A stretch of 64,000 nt of DNA, taken from the NCBI RefSeq assembly GCF_029433855.1, contig NZ_JAROAU010000001.1:115508-179507 (forward strand). The letters are read 5' to 3'. Shown one piece after another: positions 1 through 8,922 of the stretch. The position numbers and the translations under genes are program-made. The notes beneath the pieces were generated by a model. That model made no database searches. It was not told where the DNA came from and saw nothing but the letters and a program-made list of their open reading frames with translations. This DNA comes from Candidatus Kosakonia sp. 282A-S69. Its GTDB lineage: Bacteria > Pseudomonadota > Gammaproteobacteria > Enterobacterales > Enterobacteriaceae. Each line of letters begins with the position of its first letter. Within the stretch, counting starts at the first letter, position 1.

Positions 1-1737
1 CCACTGGCTCGGCGTGGTCACTTCGCCTTTGCCCTCGTCATCAAGGGTGAGGTGGGTTTCATCGAGGCTGCGGCTCAGGTTCTCTTCCGCAATATCGCCA
101 AACTGGAAGCCCGGCAGTGCGGCAACCGCTTCGCGCAGCGGGCGCAGGAACAGCTGCCCCTGCAGGGCGTTGCCGCTGGCAGGCGCGCCGTAGAGATAGT
201 GGCCTTCAATGTTAAACACCACGTCTGCTGCTGGAGCCAGCGGCGTTGGCTGCGGCGTGACGTTGAGCGCCATGCGCTCCGGCATAAAGTCTTCGACGTG
301 GAAGCTCCACTCGCGCGACAGGTTGTCGCCGGTATTGGCGCGAATATGCCACATGCCGGTCTGCGCACTGGCGTCCAGCGCATAAGTGAAGTGATAAAGG
401 CCGTTCTGCGGCTGGCTCACCACCGAGCGGATCACCTGCCCGTCCGGTTTTACCACCTCCAGCTTCACCGGCTGCGCGGCAATCGGCTTGCCGTCGCTGT
501 CGCGCAGCAGGCCGTTGAGGATCACTGTTTCGCCAGGGCGATAGAGATCGCGCGGGCCAAACATAAAGAACTGCTTGCTGTAGCCCGGATCGCCGGTAAT
601 GGCGAACTCGGCGAGATCGAGCGCCGGGAGGTTAAGATCGAGCAGCGTGGTTTCGCCCTCTTTGCGCGCCAGCAGCAGCGCGCCCTCTTTATCGGTGCTT
701 AACGTGGCGTGACCATCGCTGTCGGTCTTCGCCTGCGCCAGGCTCTGCCCCTTCTCATTGAGCAACATCACGTCGATACCGCCGAGCGCCGCGCCGCTTT
801 CCAGCCCCTGGGTAAAGATATCCAGGCGGTTATGATAACGGTGCGCAGAGAGGCCGATATTGCTGAGCGTAAAGAGCGTCGCGGCATTGCTGTAGTTGTA
901 GTGCCCCGCCTGGTTCATGACGGCGATATAGACACCCGCCTGTTGCAGCGGTTTGATGCTGCTCAGCGGCAGCATCAGTTTTTCACGGGTATTGCGCGCC
1001 GGGTTGAGGTCAAAGCGCCCGGTATAGACCAGATCCGCCATCTTCAGCAGCGTATCGGACTCCCAGTTGGAGAGCGAACTGCGGTACTCCCACTGGCTAA
1101 TGAATGAAGCCAGCGACTCCGGCTTCACGCGGTAGAAGTTGATATCGACATTTTCGACGTTGAGCGCCATCACCGGCAGCCCTTCAACCACTTTGCCCGG
1201 CAGCAGCGAGCCACGGCTGGCAAAGCCGACGCTGGGCTGAATGTCCTGGGTGGTGATTGACTTCTCGAAGCTCTTGCCGAAGGTGGCTTTATTAAGCGCA
1301 ACCAGCCCGCTCTCCACCGACACCAGCAGCTCGCGGTTCGGCTCAAGGTGGCGCAGGCGCAGCTCTTTCAGGTTGGGAGCCAGCTCCCAGGCCCCGTCGA
1401 CCTTGCCGCTCTTCTTATCGACCAGATGCACCACCTGGGCGAAGTTCTGATCCGGATCGAGCGGCACCGAGAAGGTCAGCACCAGCGTGGCGCTGCCGTC
1501 GAGCTGCACTTCAGACGCATCCAGCAAGGTTAACGGTTTGCCTTCGCTACGCGCGGCAAGTTCATCGCGTTTGGCTTTATCCGGCATGGCTGATGCCGCA
1601 GGCGTTTGCGCGGCAGATGAGGCGGACGCGGATTCAGGCGCGCTGGCGCTCTTCGGTTTATCGTTATTGTCACAGCCTGCAAGCGTGAAGGCGGTGAGGA
1701 GCGCGAAAGTCAGCGCCGCGTAACGTAGCGGTTTCAT
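1..1737 (-). CDS. yfhM: Alpha-2-macroglobulin-like lipoprotein YfhM (C-terminus outside window)
   Basis: Bacterial alpha-2-macroglobulin, a large periplasmic protease-trapping lipoprotein thought to guard the cell envelope. The first 579 residues are visible and the frame stays open to the window edge; the E. coli protein has about 1650 residues. The start is the ATG at 1735-1737, followed by a type II signal peptide with lipobox LAGC (Cys22) and a Ser/Ala-rich linker. The visible part is the N-terminal macroglobulin-like beta domains, including the stretch FGPRDLYRPGETV typical of this family. The thioester region lies beyond the window. In E. coli the next gene downstream is pbpC, but that cannot be seen here. 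Identity is from sequence similarity to E. coli YfhM. Confidence 0.93.
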   Translation of the reverse strand, partial: MKPLRYAALTFALLTAFTLAGCDNNDKPKSASAPESASASSAAQTPAASAMPDKAKRDELAARSEGKPLTLLDASEVQLDGSATLVLTFSVPLDPDQNFAQVVHLVDKKSGKVDGAWELAPNLKELRLRHLEPNRELLVSVESGLVALNKATFGKSFEKSITTQDIQPSVGFASRGSLLPGKVVEGLPVMALNVENVDINFYRVKPESLASFISQWEYRSSLSNWESDTLLKMADLVYTGRFDLNPARNTREKLMLPLSSIKPLQQAGVYIAVMNQAGHYNYSNAATLFTLSNIGLSAHRYHNRLDIFTQGLESGAALGGIDVMLLNEKGQSLAQAKTDSDGHATLSTDKEGALLLARKEGETTLLDLNLPALDLAEFAITGDPGYSKQFFMFGPRDLYRPGETVILNGLLRDSDGKPIAAQPVKLEVVKPDGQVIRSVVSQPQNGLYHFTYALDASAQTGMWHIRANTGDNLSREWSFHVEDFMPERMALNVTPQPTPLAPAADVVFNIEGHYLYGAPASGNALQGQLFLRPLREAVAALPGFQFGDIAEENLSRSLDETHLTLDDEGKGEVTTPSQW

Positions 1738-1868
1738 TCTGTATCCCTGAGTGATTGACCCGTTGTGAGAGGCGTCGTCATTATCATTCGCAACGGTGGG
1801 AAATACAAAATATCTGATGGATTCTGGAAAGCATCTCGCAAAGCGCATTTTTTGCGCGGCGCAGTTGT

Positions 1869-1884
1869 TGTTAGGCCGATCACA
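1869..1884 (+). promoter_or_regulatory. Probable CRP site upstream of the alpha-glucoside PTS operon
   Basis: TGTTA-GGCCGA-TCACA matches the CRP half-sites TGTGA-N6-TCACA with one mismatch. Its centre (1876.5) lies 61.5 bp before the transcription start predicted from the hexamers at 1902-1907 and 1925-1930, the classic class I activator distance. Catabolite control is expected for a sugar PTS operon. This is an inference from motif and spacing only. Confidence 0.55.
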
Positions 1885-1891
1885 CCCCGTG

Positions 1892-1930
1892 ACGTAACAT
1901 GTTACGTTGCGCGTCATTTGTTTTTAAAAC
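1892..1930 (+). promoter_or_regulatory. Promoter with 16-bp palindromic operator for the PTS operon
   Basis: A perfect 16-bp palindrome, ACGTAACATGTTACGT, spans 1892-1907. It overlaps a possible -35 (TTACGT, 1902-1907), which is followed after 17 bp by a weak -10 (TAAAAC, 1925-1930). A repressor bound here would block RNA polymerase. The natural candidate is the RpiR-type regulator encoded at 5877-6656. The palindrome is seen directly; its role and ligand are inferred. Confidence 0.5.
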
Positions 1931-2019
1931 AATAAGATAGATAGCAACAATACCCGACCGGCTGCTAACGTTATGCGGTCTGTGTCCCTTACTACGCGGT
2001 GCTAATAAGCGAGAACACT

Positions 2020-3564
2020 ATGTCCAGAGCCGTGAATGCCCTACAAAATTTTGGTAAGTCCCTTTTTGGCCCGGTGCTCATTTTGCCGATCGTTGGCCTG
2101 TTTATCGCCTTCGGTAATATCTTCGGCAATGGCAATCTGGCCGAATACCTCCCCTTTCTGGGCCACCCTCTCATTCAGCATAGTGGTCAGTTGATCGCCA
2201 AATCTGCCGTCTCGGTGCTCGCTAACCTCGCGCTGGTGTTTGCCGTCGGCATTCCGGTCGGGCTGGCCTCGCGTGATAAAGGCTATGCCGCGCTGATTGG
2301 CCTGGTAACCTTTATTGTTTTTATTAATGCCATGAACGTGACGCTGCAATTGCAGGGCGCGCTGGCACCGGCCGACCAGATGAAAGCTGCAGGCCAGGGG
2401 ATGGTGCTGGGCGTGCAGGTGCTGGAGATGGGCGTTTTCGCCGGGATCCTCACCGGCGCGCTGTCGGGGTATCTTTATGACCGTTACTCCCGCGTGCAGT
2501 TTTCCGGCGCAATGGCCATCTACTCCGGGCACTGCTTTGTCGCCATCATTATGCTGCCGGTCTCAATGGTGCTCGGCGTGGTGATGAGCGAGCTGTGGCC
2601 CTTCGCCCAGCACGGCATCAGTGCGCTGGCACTGGCGATTAAAGGCGCAGGGCCTTTCGGCGTGGCGGTGTACGGTTTCCTGGAGCGCATTCTGGTGCCA
2701 ACCGGCCTGCATCATCTGGTCTATACGCCGTTTTTGTATACCGAACTGGGCGGCACGGCTGAGGTGTGCGGCAGCACCTATCAGGGGGCGCGCAACATCT
2801 ACTTTGCCGAGATGGCCTGCCCTGGCGTCACCAAACTGAGTAGCACCGTGGTCTGGGATGCACGCGGCATAAGCAAGATGTTCGGCCTTCCCGCCGCCGC
2901 GCTGGCGATGTATGTGACGGCGAAACCGGAGCGCAAAGCCGCGGCAAAAGCGATTTTGATCCCCGCCGCGCTCACCTCGCTGCTGGTTGGCGTCACCGAG
3001 CCGATTGAGTTCTCTTTCCTCTTTATCGCCCCACTGCTGTTCGTGGTGCATGCGGTGCTGACCGGCATCGGCATGATGCTCTTCTCACTCTTCGGCGTCC
3101 ATGCCATCGGCGCGAACGGCATCATCGACTTTATTCTCTACAACCTGCCGCTCGGCACCGAAAAGTCCAACTGGCCGATGTATCTGCTGGTCGGGCTGAT
3201 TATGTTCGCCCTCTATTTCGTCACCTTCCGCTTCCTTATCTTGCGCTTCAACATGAAAACGCCAGGCCGCGAGGAGGAGAGCGAAGAGACGCGCCTCTAC
3301 AGCAAGCAGGAGTACCAGGCGAAGGGGAATAACGATGCGGTAGGCGAGGCGATTATCAATGGCCTCGGCGGGCGCGACAACATCGAAGTGGTCGACAACT
3401 GCTACACCCGCCTGCGCGTGACGGTGAAAGATGTGGCGGCTATCAATGAGCCGCAGCTGAAGGCCACGGGCGCGAAAGGCGTGATTAAACAAGGTAATAA
3501 CGTTCAGGTGGTCTACGGGCTGCATGTCAAAAAAATGCGAGAAGCTGTTGAGACGTTTCTCTGA
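2020..3564 (+). CDS. PTS alpha-glucoside-type transporter, EIICB component
   Basis: Membrane permease that imports and phosphorylates a sugar, probably an alpha-glucoside (maltose or sucrose-isomer class), using phosphate relayed from HPr and an EIIA encoded elsewhere. It has 514 residues from the ATG at 2020; a GTG 21 bp upstream is in frame but less likely. The EIIC domain (about residues 1-400) contains many hydrophobic helices and the family motif GVTEPIEF. The C-terminal EIIB domain carries the phosphorylation cysteine in DNCYTRLRV, at about residue 461. No EIIA domain is present. The glycosidase gene follows after 12 bp, so the two form an operon. The substrate class is inferred mainly from that neighbour. 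Related to AglA/MalX/GlvC. Confidence 0.88.
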   Translation: MSRAVNALQNFGKSLFGPVLILPIVGLFIAFGNIFGNGNLAEYLPFLGHPLIQHSGQLIAKSAVSVLANLALVFAVGIPVGLASRDKGYAALIGLVTFIVFINAMNVTLQLQGALAPADQMKAAGQGMVLGVQVLEMGVFAGILTGALSGYLYDRYSRVQFSGAMAIYSGHCFVAIIMLPVSMVLGVVMSELWPFAQHGISALALAIKGAGPFGVAVYGFLERILVPTGLHHLVYTPFLYTELGGTAEVCGSTYQGARNIYFAEMACPGVTKLSSTVVWDARGISKMFGLPAAALAMYVTAKPERKAAAKAILIPAALTSLLVGVTEPIEFSFLFIAPLLFVVHAVLTGIGMMLFSLFGVHAIGANGIIDFILYNLPLGTEKSNWPMYLLVGLIMFALYFVTFRFLILRFNMKTPGREEESEETRLYSKQEYQAKGNNDAVGEAIINGLGGRDNIEVVDNCYTRLRVTVKDVAAINEPQLKATGAKGVIKQGNNVQVVYGLHVKKMREAVETFL

Positions 3565-3576
3565 AGGAGTCCAGAA

Positions 3577-4938
3577 ATGGTTAAACCCCCGTTTATCTTA
3601 TCTATCGCCGGCGGCGGCAGTACCTATACGCCGGGCATCGTCAAAAGCCTGATGGTGCGCCTGGAGGATTTCCCGCTGGCGGAAATTCGCCTCTACGACA
3701 TCGATGCAGAGCGGCAAAACACCATTGCGCCGGTGGTTGAGAAGGTGATCCGCGATCACAGCGAGAGCATCAGGTTTACCGTCACCAGCGATGCCGAAAC
3801 CGCCTTTCGCGGCGCGCACTTTGTCTTCGCCCAGATGCGCGTCGGCCAGTACAAGATGCGCGAGCAGGATGAAAAAATCCCGCTGCGCCACGGCGTCGTC
3901 GGCCAGGAGACCTGCGGGCCCGGCGGGCTGGCCTATGGGCTGCGCACGATCCTGCCGATGGTGGAACTGATCGACCTGGTCGAACGCTACGCGGATAAAA
4001 AAGCCTGGATCGTTAACTACTCCAACCCGGCAGCGATTGTCGCGGAAGGCGTGCGCCGTCTGCGCCCGAACGCGCGGGTGCTCAATATTTGCGATATGCC
4101 TGTGGCGGCGATGCGCAATATGGGTGCCATCCTCGGCGTCGATCGTCACCAGCTTGAGGTCGACTATTTTGGCCTCAACCACTTCGGCTGGTTTACCCAG
4201 GTGCGCGTCGATGGCGAAGATCGCCTTCCCGCGCTGCGCGAGCATGTCGCCCGCTTTGGCCTGCTGACGGAAGATGCAGCGCAGACCGATCCGCAGCATG
4301 CCGATCCCTCATGGGTGAAAACCTGGCGCAACATCAAGCCGATCATGGACCACTTCCCGGAGTATCTGCCGAACCCCTATTTGCAGTACTACCTGATGCC
4401 CAACGAGATTGTCGAGCATCAGGACCCGAACTACACCCGTGCCAATGAAGTAATGGACGGGCGTGAGAAAAAACTCTTCGCCGCGGCGGCTGAGTATAAG
4501 CAGACGGGCATTCTGCCCGATGCGTTCCACGTTGGCGTTCACGGTGCGTTTATAGTCGATGTCGCCTGCTCGTTAGCCTTCAACCTGCGCCAGCGTCACC
4601 TGGTGATTGTTGAAAATAAAGGGGCCATTGCCAACCTGCCTTACGACGCGATGGTGGAAGTGCCGGCGTACATCACCAGTAACGGGCCGGAACCGGTGCG
4701 CATGGGCGCGGTGCCGCTGTTCCACCAGACGCTGCTGATGCAGCAGCTCGCTTCGGAGCAACTGCTGGTGGAAGCGACCATGGAGGGGAGTTACGAGAAG
4801 GCGCTGCAGGCCTTTACCCTTAACCGCACTGTGCCGACCATGCAGCATGCAAAGGCGATCCTCGATGAGATGATTATCGCCAACCAGGATTACTGGCCAG
4901 CGCTGCAAAAAGCCTGGGAAAACGGCAAAGCGGTCTAA
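3577..4938 (+). CDS. aglB: 6-phospho-alpha-glucosidase, glycoside hydrolase family 4
   Basis: Cytoplasmic enzyme that splits the 6-phosphoglucosides delivered by the PTS permease, by the NAD+- and Mn2+-dependent redox mechanism of family 4. It has 453 residues. The N-terminal nucleotide-binding loop AGGGSTYTPG is at residues 11-20, the motif CDMP at 172-175, and GLNHFGW at 199-205 contributes a metal-binding histidine. CDMP marks phospho-alpha-glucosidases (AglB, GlvA, MalH), whereas phospho-beta-glucosidases carry CNVP at this site, so the alpha specificity is well supported. A strong AAGGAG ribosome site lies 7 bases before the ATG. The symbol follows the Klebsiella gene; the exact substrate is unproven. 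Confidence 0.87.
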   Translation: MVKPPFILSIAGGGSTYTPGIVKSLMVRLEDFPLAEIRLYDIDAERQNTIAPVVEKVIRDHSESIRFTVTSDAETAFRGAHFVFAQMRVGQYKMREQDEKIPLRHGVVGQETCGPGGLAYGLRTILPMVELIDLVERYADKKAWIVNYSNPAAIVAEGVRRLRPNARVLNICDMPVAAMRNMGAILGVDRHQLEVDYFGLNHFGWFTQVRVDGEDRLPALREHVARFGLLTEDAAQTDPQHADPSWVKTWRNIKPIMDHFPEYLPNPYLQYYLMPNEIVEHQDPNYTRANEVMDGREKKLFAAAAEYKQTGILPDAFHVGVHGAFIVDVACSLAFNLRQRHLVIVENKGAIANLPYDAMVEVPAYITSNGPEPVRMGAVPLFHQTLLMQQLASEQLLVEATMEGSYEKALQAFTLNRTVPTMQHAKAILDEMIIANQDYWPALQKAWENGKAV

Positions 4939-5033
4939 TTTTCCGAGGTGGCTCGCGACGCGAGAGATGGTAGCTTGTCGGCCAGTGAAAAAACGTTAAC
5001 AATTCAGTTAACTGTTGATGACCCGGAGGCACC

Positions 5034-5876
5034 ATGTCCACCTCTTTTTTTGTCGCGGCCGACTGGCTGATAGAGCACAGCGATGATCCTGAAATCCAGC
5101 TGATTGATGCCAGAATGGCGCCGGTTGGCCAGGAGCATCGCGATATGAAAGCGGAGTACCGCGCCGGACACCTGCCCGGTGCGGTCTTTTTTGATATTGA
5201 AGCCCTCTCCGATCACACCTCTCCCCTTCCCCATATGCTCTCTCGCCCCGAGACCTTTGCCGTCGCTATGCGCGAACTGGGCGTCTGCCAGGATAAACAC
5301 CTGGTGGTGTATGACGAAGGCAACCTCTTCTCGGCACCGCGCGCCTGGTGGATGCTGCGCAAGGCTGGCGTTGAGAAGGTCTCCATTCTCGCGGGGGGTC
5401 TGGCGGGCTGGCAGCGTGATGCTCTGCCGCTACAGCAGGGCGATGTCGCGCTGCCGGAGTCTGATTTCACCGCCAATTTCGATCCCTCCGTGGTGAAAAA
5501 AGTGACCGATGTGCTGCTGGCGAGCCACGAAGGCACCGCGCAGCTGGTCGATGCCCGTCCGGCGCCGCGTTTCAGTGGCGAAGTGGATGAGCCGCGCCCC
5601 GGTCTTAAGCGCGGCCATATTCCCGGCGCGCTGAATGTGCCGTGGGTTGATCTGGTGGCGGAGGGTGAACTGAAGACCACCGATGAACTGCTGCGCATTT
5701 TCCAGCGTCAGGGCGTCGATCTGCACAAGCCAATTATCGCCAGCTGCGGCTCCGGCGTGACCGCCGCAGTGGTGCTGCTGGCGCTTGAGACGCTCGGCGT
5801 TAATACAGCAACGCTCTATGACGGCTCCTGGAGTGAATGGGGCGCGCGCGACGATCTGCCTGTCGAAAGCGTGTAG
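5034..5876 (+). CDS. sseA: 3-mercaptopyruvate sulfurtransferase SseA
   Basis: Moves sulfur from 3-mercaptopyruvate to thiol or cyanide acceptors in the cytoplasm. It has 280 residues with two rhodanese domains. The N-terminal one is non-catalytic; the C-terminal one carries the active loop CGSGVTA with Cys238, the sequence typical of mercaptopyruvate rather than thiosulfate enzymes. A GGAGG ribosome site lies 4 bases before the ATG. In E. coli the gene sits next to yfhM; here the PTS operon separates them. Its TAG stop abuts the ATG of the next gene with no spacer, so the two are probably co-translated. Confidence 0.95.
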   Translation: MSTSFFVAADWLIEHSDDPEIQLIDARMAPVGQEHRDMKAEYRAGHLPGAVFFDIEALSDHTSPLPHMLSRPETFAVAMRELGVCQDKHLVVYDEGNLFSAPRAWWMLRKAGVEKVSILAGGLAGWQRDALPLQQGDVALPESDFTANFDPSVVKKVTDVLLASHEGTAQLVDARPAPRFSGEVDEPRPGLKRGHIPGALNVPWVDLVAEGELKTTDELLRIFQRQGVDLHKPIIASCGSGVTAAVVLLALETLGVNTATLYDGSWSEWGARDDLPVESV

Positions 5877-6656
5877 ATGGATAACCGACTTGCGCCGCTG
5901 CTGACGCGCGGGGAGTCGCTCTCCCGCGCTGAATACCGCGTGCTGGCTCATCTTACGGAGCATCCGTTGCTGGTGGGCAACATTACCGTGCGCGCGCTGG
6001 CGCAGGCGACCTTTGTCTCGACGGCGACGATTATTCGTCTCTGTCAGAAGCTGGGGTTTAGCGGTTTCAGCGAGTTTATCTGGCACTGCAAGCAGCTGCT
6101 GGCAGATACGCCGCGCCTAGCGGAGCAGCAGCATGAGGGCGTCGCCGAACTGCCCGCTCTGTTCCAGCAGTTTATGGTCAATTACCAGCACACCTTTCAG
6201 TGGGTGACCGAGGAGAAGCGGCGGCAGTTTGCCAGCCTGCTGCGCGAGCGGGAGAGCTTTTTTCTCTACGGCGCGGGGTTTTCCTATCTGTTTGCCGAGT
6301 ACCTGACCAAAAAGCTGCAGGTGCTGGGCAAGACGGCGTTTATCTCCGGCCCGGGCGACAGCCGCAATATCTTTCTCAGCAACGCCGCGCGTTATCAGGT
6401 GTTTATTGCGGTCTCGCGCAGCGGCGAGACCGAACAGGTGCTGGATAAAGCGCGGATTGCGCGCACGGTGGGGATGCGAGTGGTGGCCTTTACCCGCGCG
6501 TCGGCCAATTCGCTGGCGGCGCTGGCGGATGTGCATTTCGCCCTTTACGACGAGGCGGTGCATTTCGCCGCCGAAGCGGCGGGGATCACCTCGTTTGAGT
6601 CCAACCTGGTGCTGCTGATGGATCTGCTGTTGCTGGAAGCAACGCAGGCCGGGTAG
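5877..6656 (+). CDS. RpiR/MurR-family transcriptional regulator
   Basis: Sugar-phosphate-responsive DNA-binding protein of 259 residues. An N-terminal helix-turn-helix of the RpiR type spans about residues 1-77 (VRALAQATFVSTATIIRLC). A SIS sugar-isomerase domain from about residue 110 carries the phosphosugar-binding loop VSRSGETEQ. The ATG begins directly after the sseA stop. The nearest sugar genes are the alpha-glucoside operon, so it is the likely regulator of those genes through the palindrome at 1892-1907. It differs from YfhH, the other RpiR protein in this window (39063-39911). Function beyond family membership is inferred. Confidence 0.82.
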   Translation: MDNRLAPLLTRGESLSRAEYRVLAHLTEHPLLVGNITVRALAQATFVSTATIIRLCQKLGFSGFSEFIWHCKQLLADTPRLAEQQHEGVAELPALFQQFMVNYQHTFQWVTEEKRRQFASLLRERESFFLYGAGFSYLFAEYLTKKLQVLGKTAFISGPGDSRNIFLSNAARYQVFIAVSRSGETEQVLDKARIARTVGMRVVAFTRASANSLAALADVHFALYDEAVHFAAEAAGITSFESNLVLLMDLLLLEATQAG

Positions 6657-6668
6657 CTGTGCGGAAAA

Positions 6669-6768
6669 ATGCCTGATGGCGCTACGCTTATCAGGCCTAC
6701 ATAAGCGGTACTTTGCAAACTCGCAAAACCGTAGGCCGGATAAGGCGTTTATGCCGCCATCCGGCAAT
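6669..6768. repeat. REP pair (BIME)
   Basis: Two REP units in opposite orientation. The first is at 6671-6700 (GCCTGATGGCGCTACGCTTA...) and the second at 6731-6766 (GTAGGCCGGATAAGGCG...). They lie after the RpiR regulator and before the 3' end of the convergent M48 protease gene, the usual site for enterobacterial REP elements, which can stabilise mRNA or bind gyrase and IHF. Confidence 0.9.
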
Positions 6769-6806
6769 GCACAAGGTACCGAAACGGTGAATCGCCATCG
6801 GCAACC

Positions 6807-8804
6807 TTACACCGAATGTTTCGACAACTCCCGGCGCGCCCACGCGCTTTCCGTGTACTCATTGAGTGCGACGTAAAACTCTTCAATGGACAACTTCTCG
6901 CGCTGCTCGCCTTTCAACAAGCCGCCAGGCAGGCTCAGCACCACTTTGCGATTATCCGGCTCAAAGATGAAGTTGCGCACCAGCCGACTGACAACCAGCT
7001 TCGGCGGCTGATACCCTTCGCGCCAGAAAAGATCGATAAACACCCAATCGTTAATGCTGCGAATGCCGATATTCTCGATTGCCTCAAGCATAAACGGCGC
7101 ACTGAGCTGATAGCTCTCAATTCCCTGCGCCGTCAAAGTAAAGAGCGGCTGGCGCACGCGGGTGTACATCGTCCAGCAGGCCAGCGCAAAGATCAGCGAA
7201 CCGCAGACGAGGCCGAACGCAATGGTATCCATCGAGCTGTTGGCCGAGGAGTTCCACACGAGGCCCAGGCTGAACACCATCACCGCTGCCGCCGCACAGA
7301 GCACCGTCAGCCCGGCGAAGATCCACAGATTTTTCTTGCGCAGAGAGACCACCAGCGTATCGGTGGCGCGGGAAGCGAGATCCTTAAGCTCAGACTGGTA
7401 GGCTTCGTAATGGGCATCAACTTCACTGGCCATGCCGCTGGTTAATGCCACAGAGAGCGCGGTCGCATCGCGAAACAGGCTGCGCATCCAGAGATAATCC
7501 GCTTCCTCGACCGGGCGCGACGCTTGCGCGATCAACGCCTCATCGAGCGGAACTTTTAGCTGCTCAATACGCGCACGGGTCGGCGGATGGCTGTCAGTCG
7601 GATGCGCCAGCGCCTCTTCCAGTGAGGCAGAGAGATCGAACCGGTCACCATTGCGCAGTTCAGTAAAGAGGCTATGCACCAGATCGTCGGTCGCCAGCTT
7701 GCGCTGAAAGAACTGCTCCATCGGCCCCTGGAAACGCTCATTAAGAGCGGAGAAACGTAGCAGTGACGCGGCGAGCGCCATCGATGAACTGGTGCGCGCT
7801 CCGGCGGCATCGGCCGCCAGTTCACGCACGCGGCTCCAGCCACTCACCGTTTCGTGGAACTGACGGAAAAACCACAGACCAATATGGATGGTCGGGTTCA
7901 GCGCCAGGCGCTCAAGCCAGCCGCTGCCACCGACATCACGGTAGAAGTAGTTGAGGCTGTTCTCCATCCCGGCGTAAAGCCCGGCGAAATGCAGCGTATA
8001 GAGGGTGTCATTGCCGGAGAAGTGCCCCAGCTCGTGCCCGATAACCGCGGCCACCTCCTCTCTGTTCATAAACGCCGCATAGCTGAGCGGGAAATAGAGC
8101 GTGTTGCCGGTCAGTCGCTCACCCTTATCGATTTGCACCGGGCTTGCGGTGACATAGAACCCTTCGAATAAGCCCACCACAATGTTATCCGGAACAATCG
8201 CCTGCCCGCGCTGCGCGAGTTCCCTGACCCAGCGCCAGAGTTCGGGGGCATCGTTTTCGCGCACGGCGGTGCCGTGCACCTCCATATCCTGCGGCTCAAA
8301 CAGGGTGAAACATTTTTTCAGCAGGAACAGGCTCTTCAACACCATAAACAGCAGGGAGCCAATCACCAGCAGGATGAAGAGCACCAGCTTGATGTTGAAG
8401 GTGGTCGCCGGCCCCAGGGTGTAGAGCCAGCAGATCTCATACAAAAACACCGCGATCAGCGCAAAACCGATGCAGGACATCACGGTGACCATGATAAAAG
8501 GCAGCAGTTTGCGAGAGAGGTTAAAGGCGACAATCAGATGATCGGCAGAGATGCGCGCCCTGCGCACGCTGTAGAAGCAGAGCGCAACCGCACTGCTGCT
8601 GGCGAGTAACGCGACCAGTGAGAGAAGCATGCCGGCTTTCGCCAGAAAATGGCGCAGGAGGTCAACCGCTGCGCTATGCCCGACGTAACCATATCGCGTG
8701 ACCTGGTAGAGATCGCCATCGTCAATACGAATGTTTTGCCAGCAGGCATAAACAAGCAGTAGCAGAGGCACGCCGAAGCAGTAGAGCAGGCTTTTTCTGT
8801 CCAT
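6807..8804 (-). CDS. Membrane-bound M48-family metallopeptidase
   Basis: Predicted zinc-dependent integral membrane protease of 665 residues. Hydrophobic segments lie near residues 7-22, 58-78, 100-125 and 137-162, and two more near 475-535. The zinc motif HELGH is at 257-261 and the third ligand is probably Glu328 in RELAADAAG, the arrangement of the M48 family (HtpX, Ste24). It is about twice as long as HtpX and has a long C-terminal part with no motif I recognise. E. coli K-12 has no gene at this position between sseA and sseB. The substrate is unknown; envelope protein quality control is a guess by family. Confidence 0.8.
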   Translation of the reverse strand: MDRKSLLYCFGVPLLLLVYACWQNIRIDDGDLYQVTRYGYVGHSAAVDLLRHFLAKAGMLLSLVALLASSSAVALCFYSVRRARISADHLIVAFNLSRKLLPFIMVTVMSCIGFALIAVFLYEICWLYTLGPATTFNIKLVLFILLVIGSLLFMVLKSLFLLKKCFTLFEPQDMEVHGTAVRENDAPELWRWVRELAQRGQAIVPDNIVVGLFEGFYVTASPVQIDKGERLTGNTLYFPLSYAAFMNREEVAAVIGHELGHFSGNDTLYTLHFAGLYAGMENSLNYFYRDVGGSGWLERLALNPTIHIGLWFFRQFHETVSGWSRVRELAADAAGARTSSSMALAASLLRFSALNERFQGPMEQFFQRKLATDDLVHSLFTELRNGDRFDLSASLEEALAHPTDSHPPTRARIEQLKVPLDEALIAQASRPVEEADYLWMRSLFRDATALSVALTSGMASEVDAHYEAYQSELKDLASRATDTLVVSLRKKNLWIFAGLTVLCAAAAVMVFSLGLVWNSSANSSMDTIAFGLVCGSLIFALACWTMYTRVRQPLFTLTAQGIESYQLSAPFMLEAIENIGIRSINDWVFIDLFWREGYQPPKLVVSRLVRNFIFEPDNRKVVLSLPGGLLKGEQREKLSIEEFYVALNEYTESAWARRELSKHSV

Positions 8805-8890
8805 AACATTAACCGTAAAGAAACGTAAAAGCGCACCCTAACACAGGGATGGGCTGAATACATTCCCCACGAATTTAGGGGGGCGAGGGG

Positions 8891-8916
8891 AAAAAGGCGG
8901 TACGGAGCGTACCGCC
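8891..8916 (-). terminator. Intrinsic terminator of sseB
   Basis: An 8-bp perfect stem GGCGGTAC/GTACCGCC (8896-8903 with 8909-8916) has a 5-base loop. Reading on the minus strand it is followed by five T (8895-8891), directly after the sseB stop codon. Confidence 0.85.
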
Positions 8917-8922
8917 GGGTAC

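Noticed and set aside
4952-4964. CTCGCG-A-CGCGAG inverted repeat after aglB
   Set aside because: Too short to form a stable hairpin with a normal loop, and no T-run follows, so it was not called a terminator or operator.
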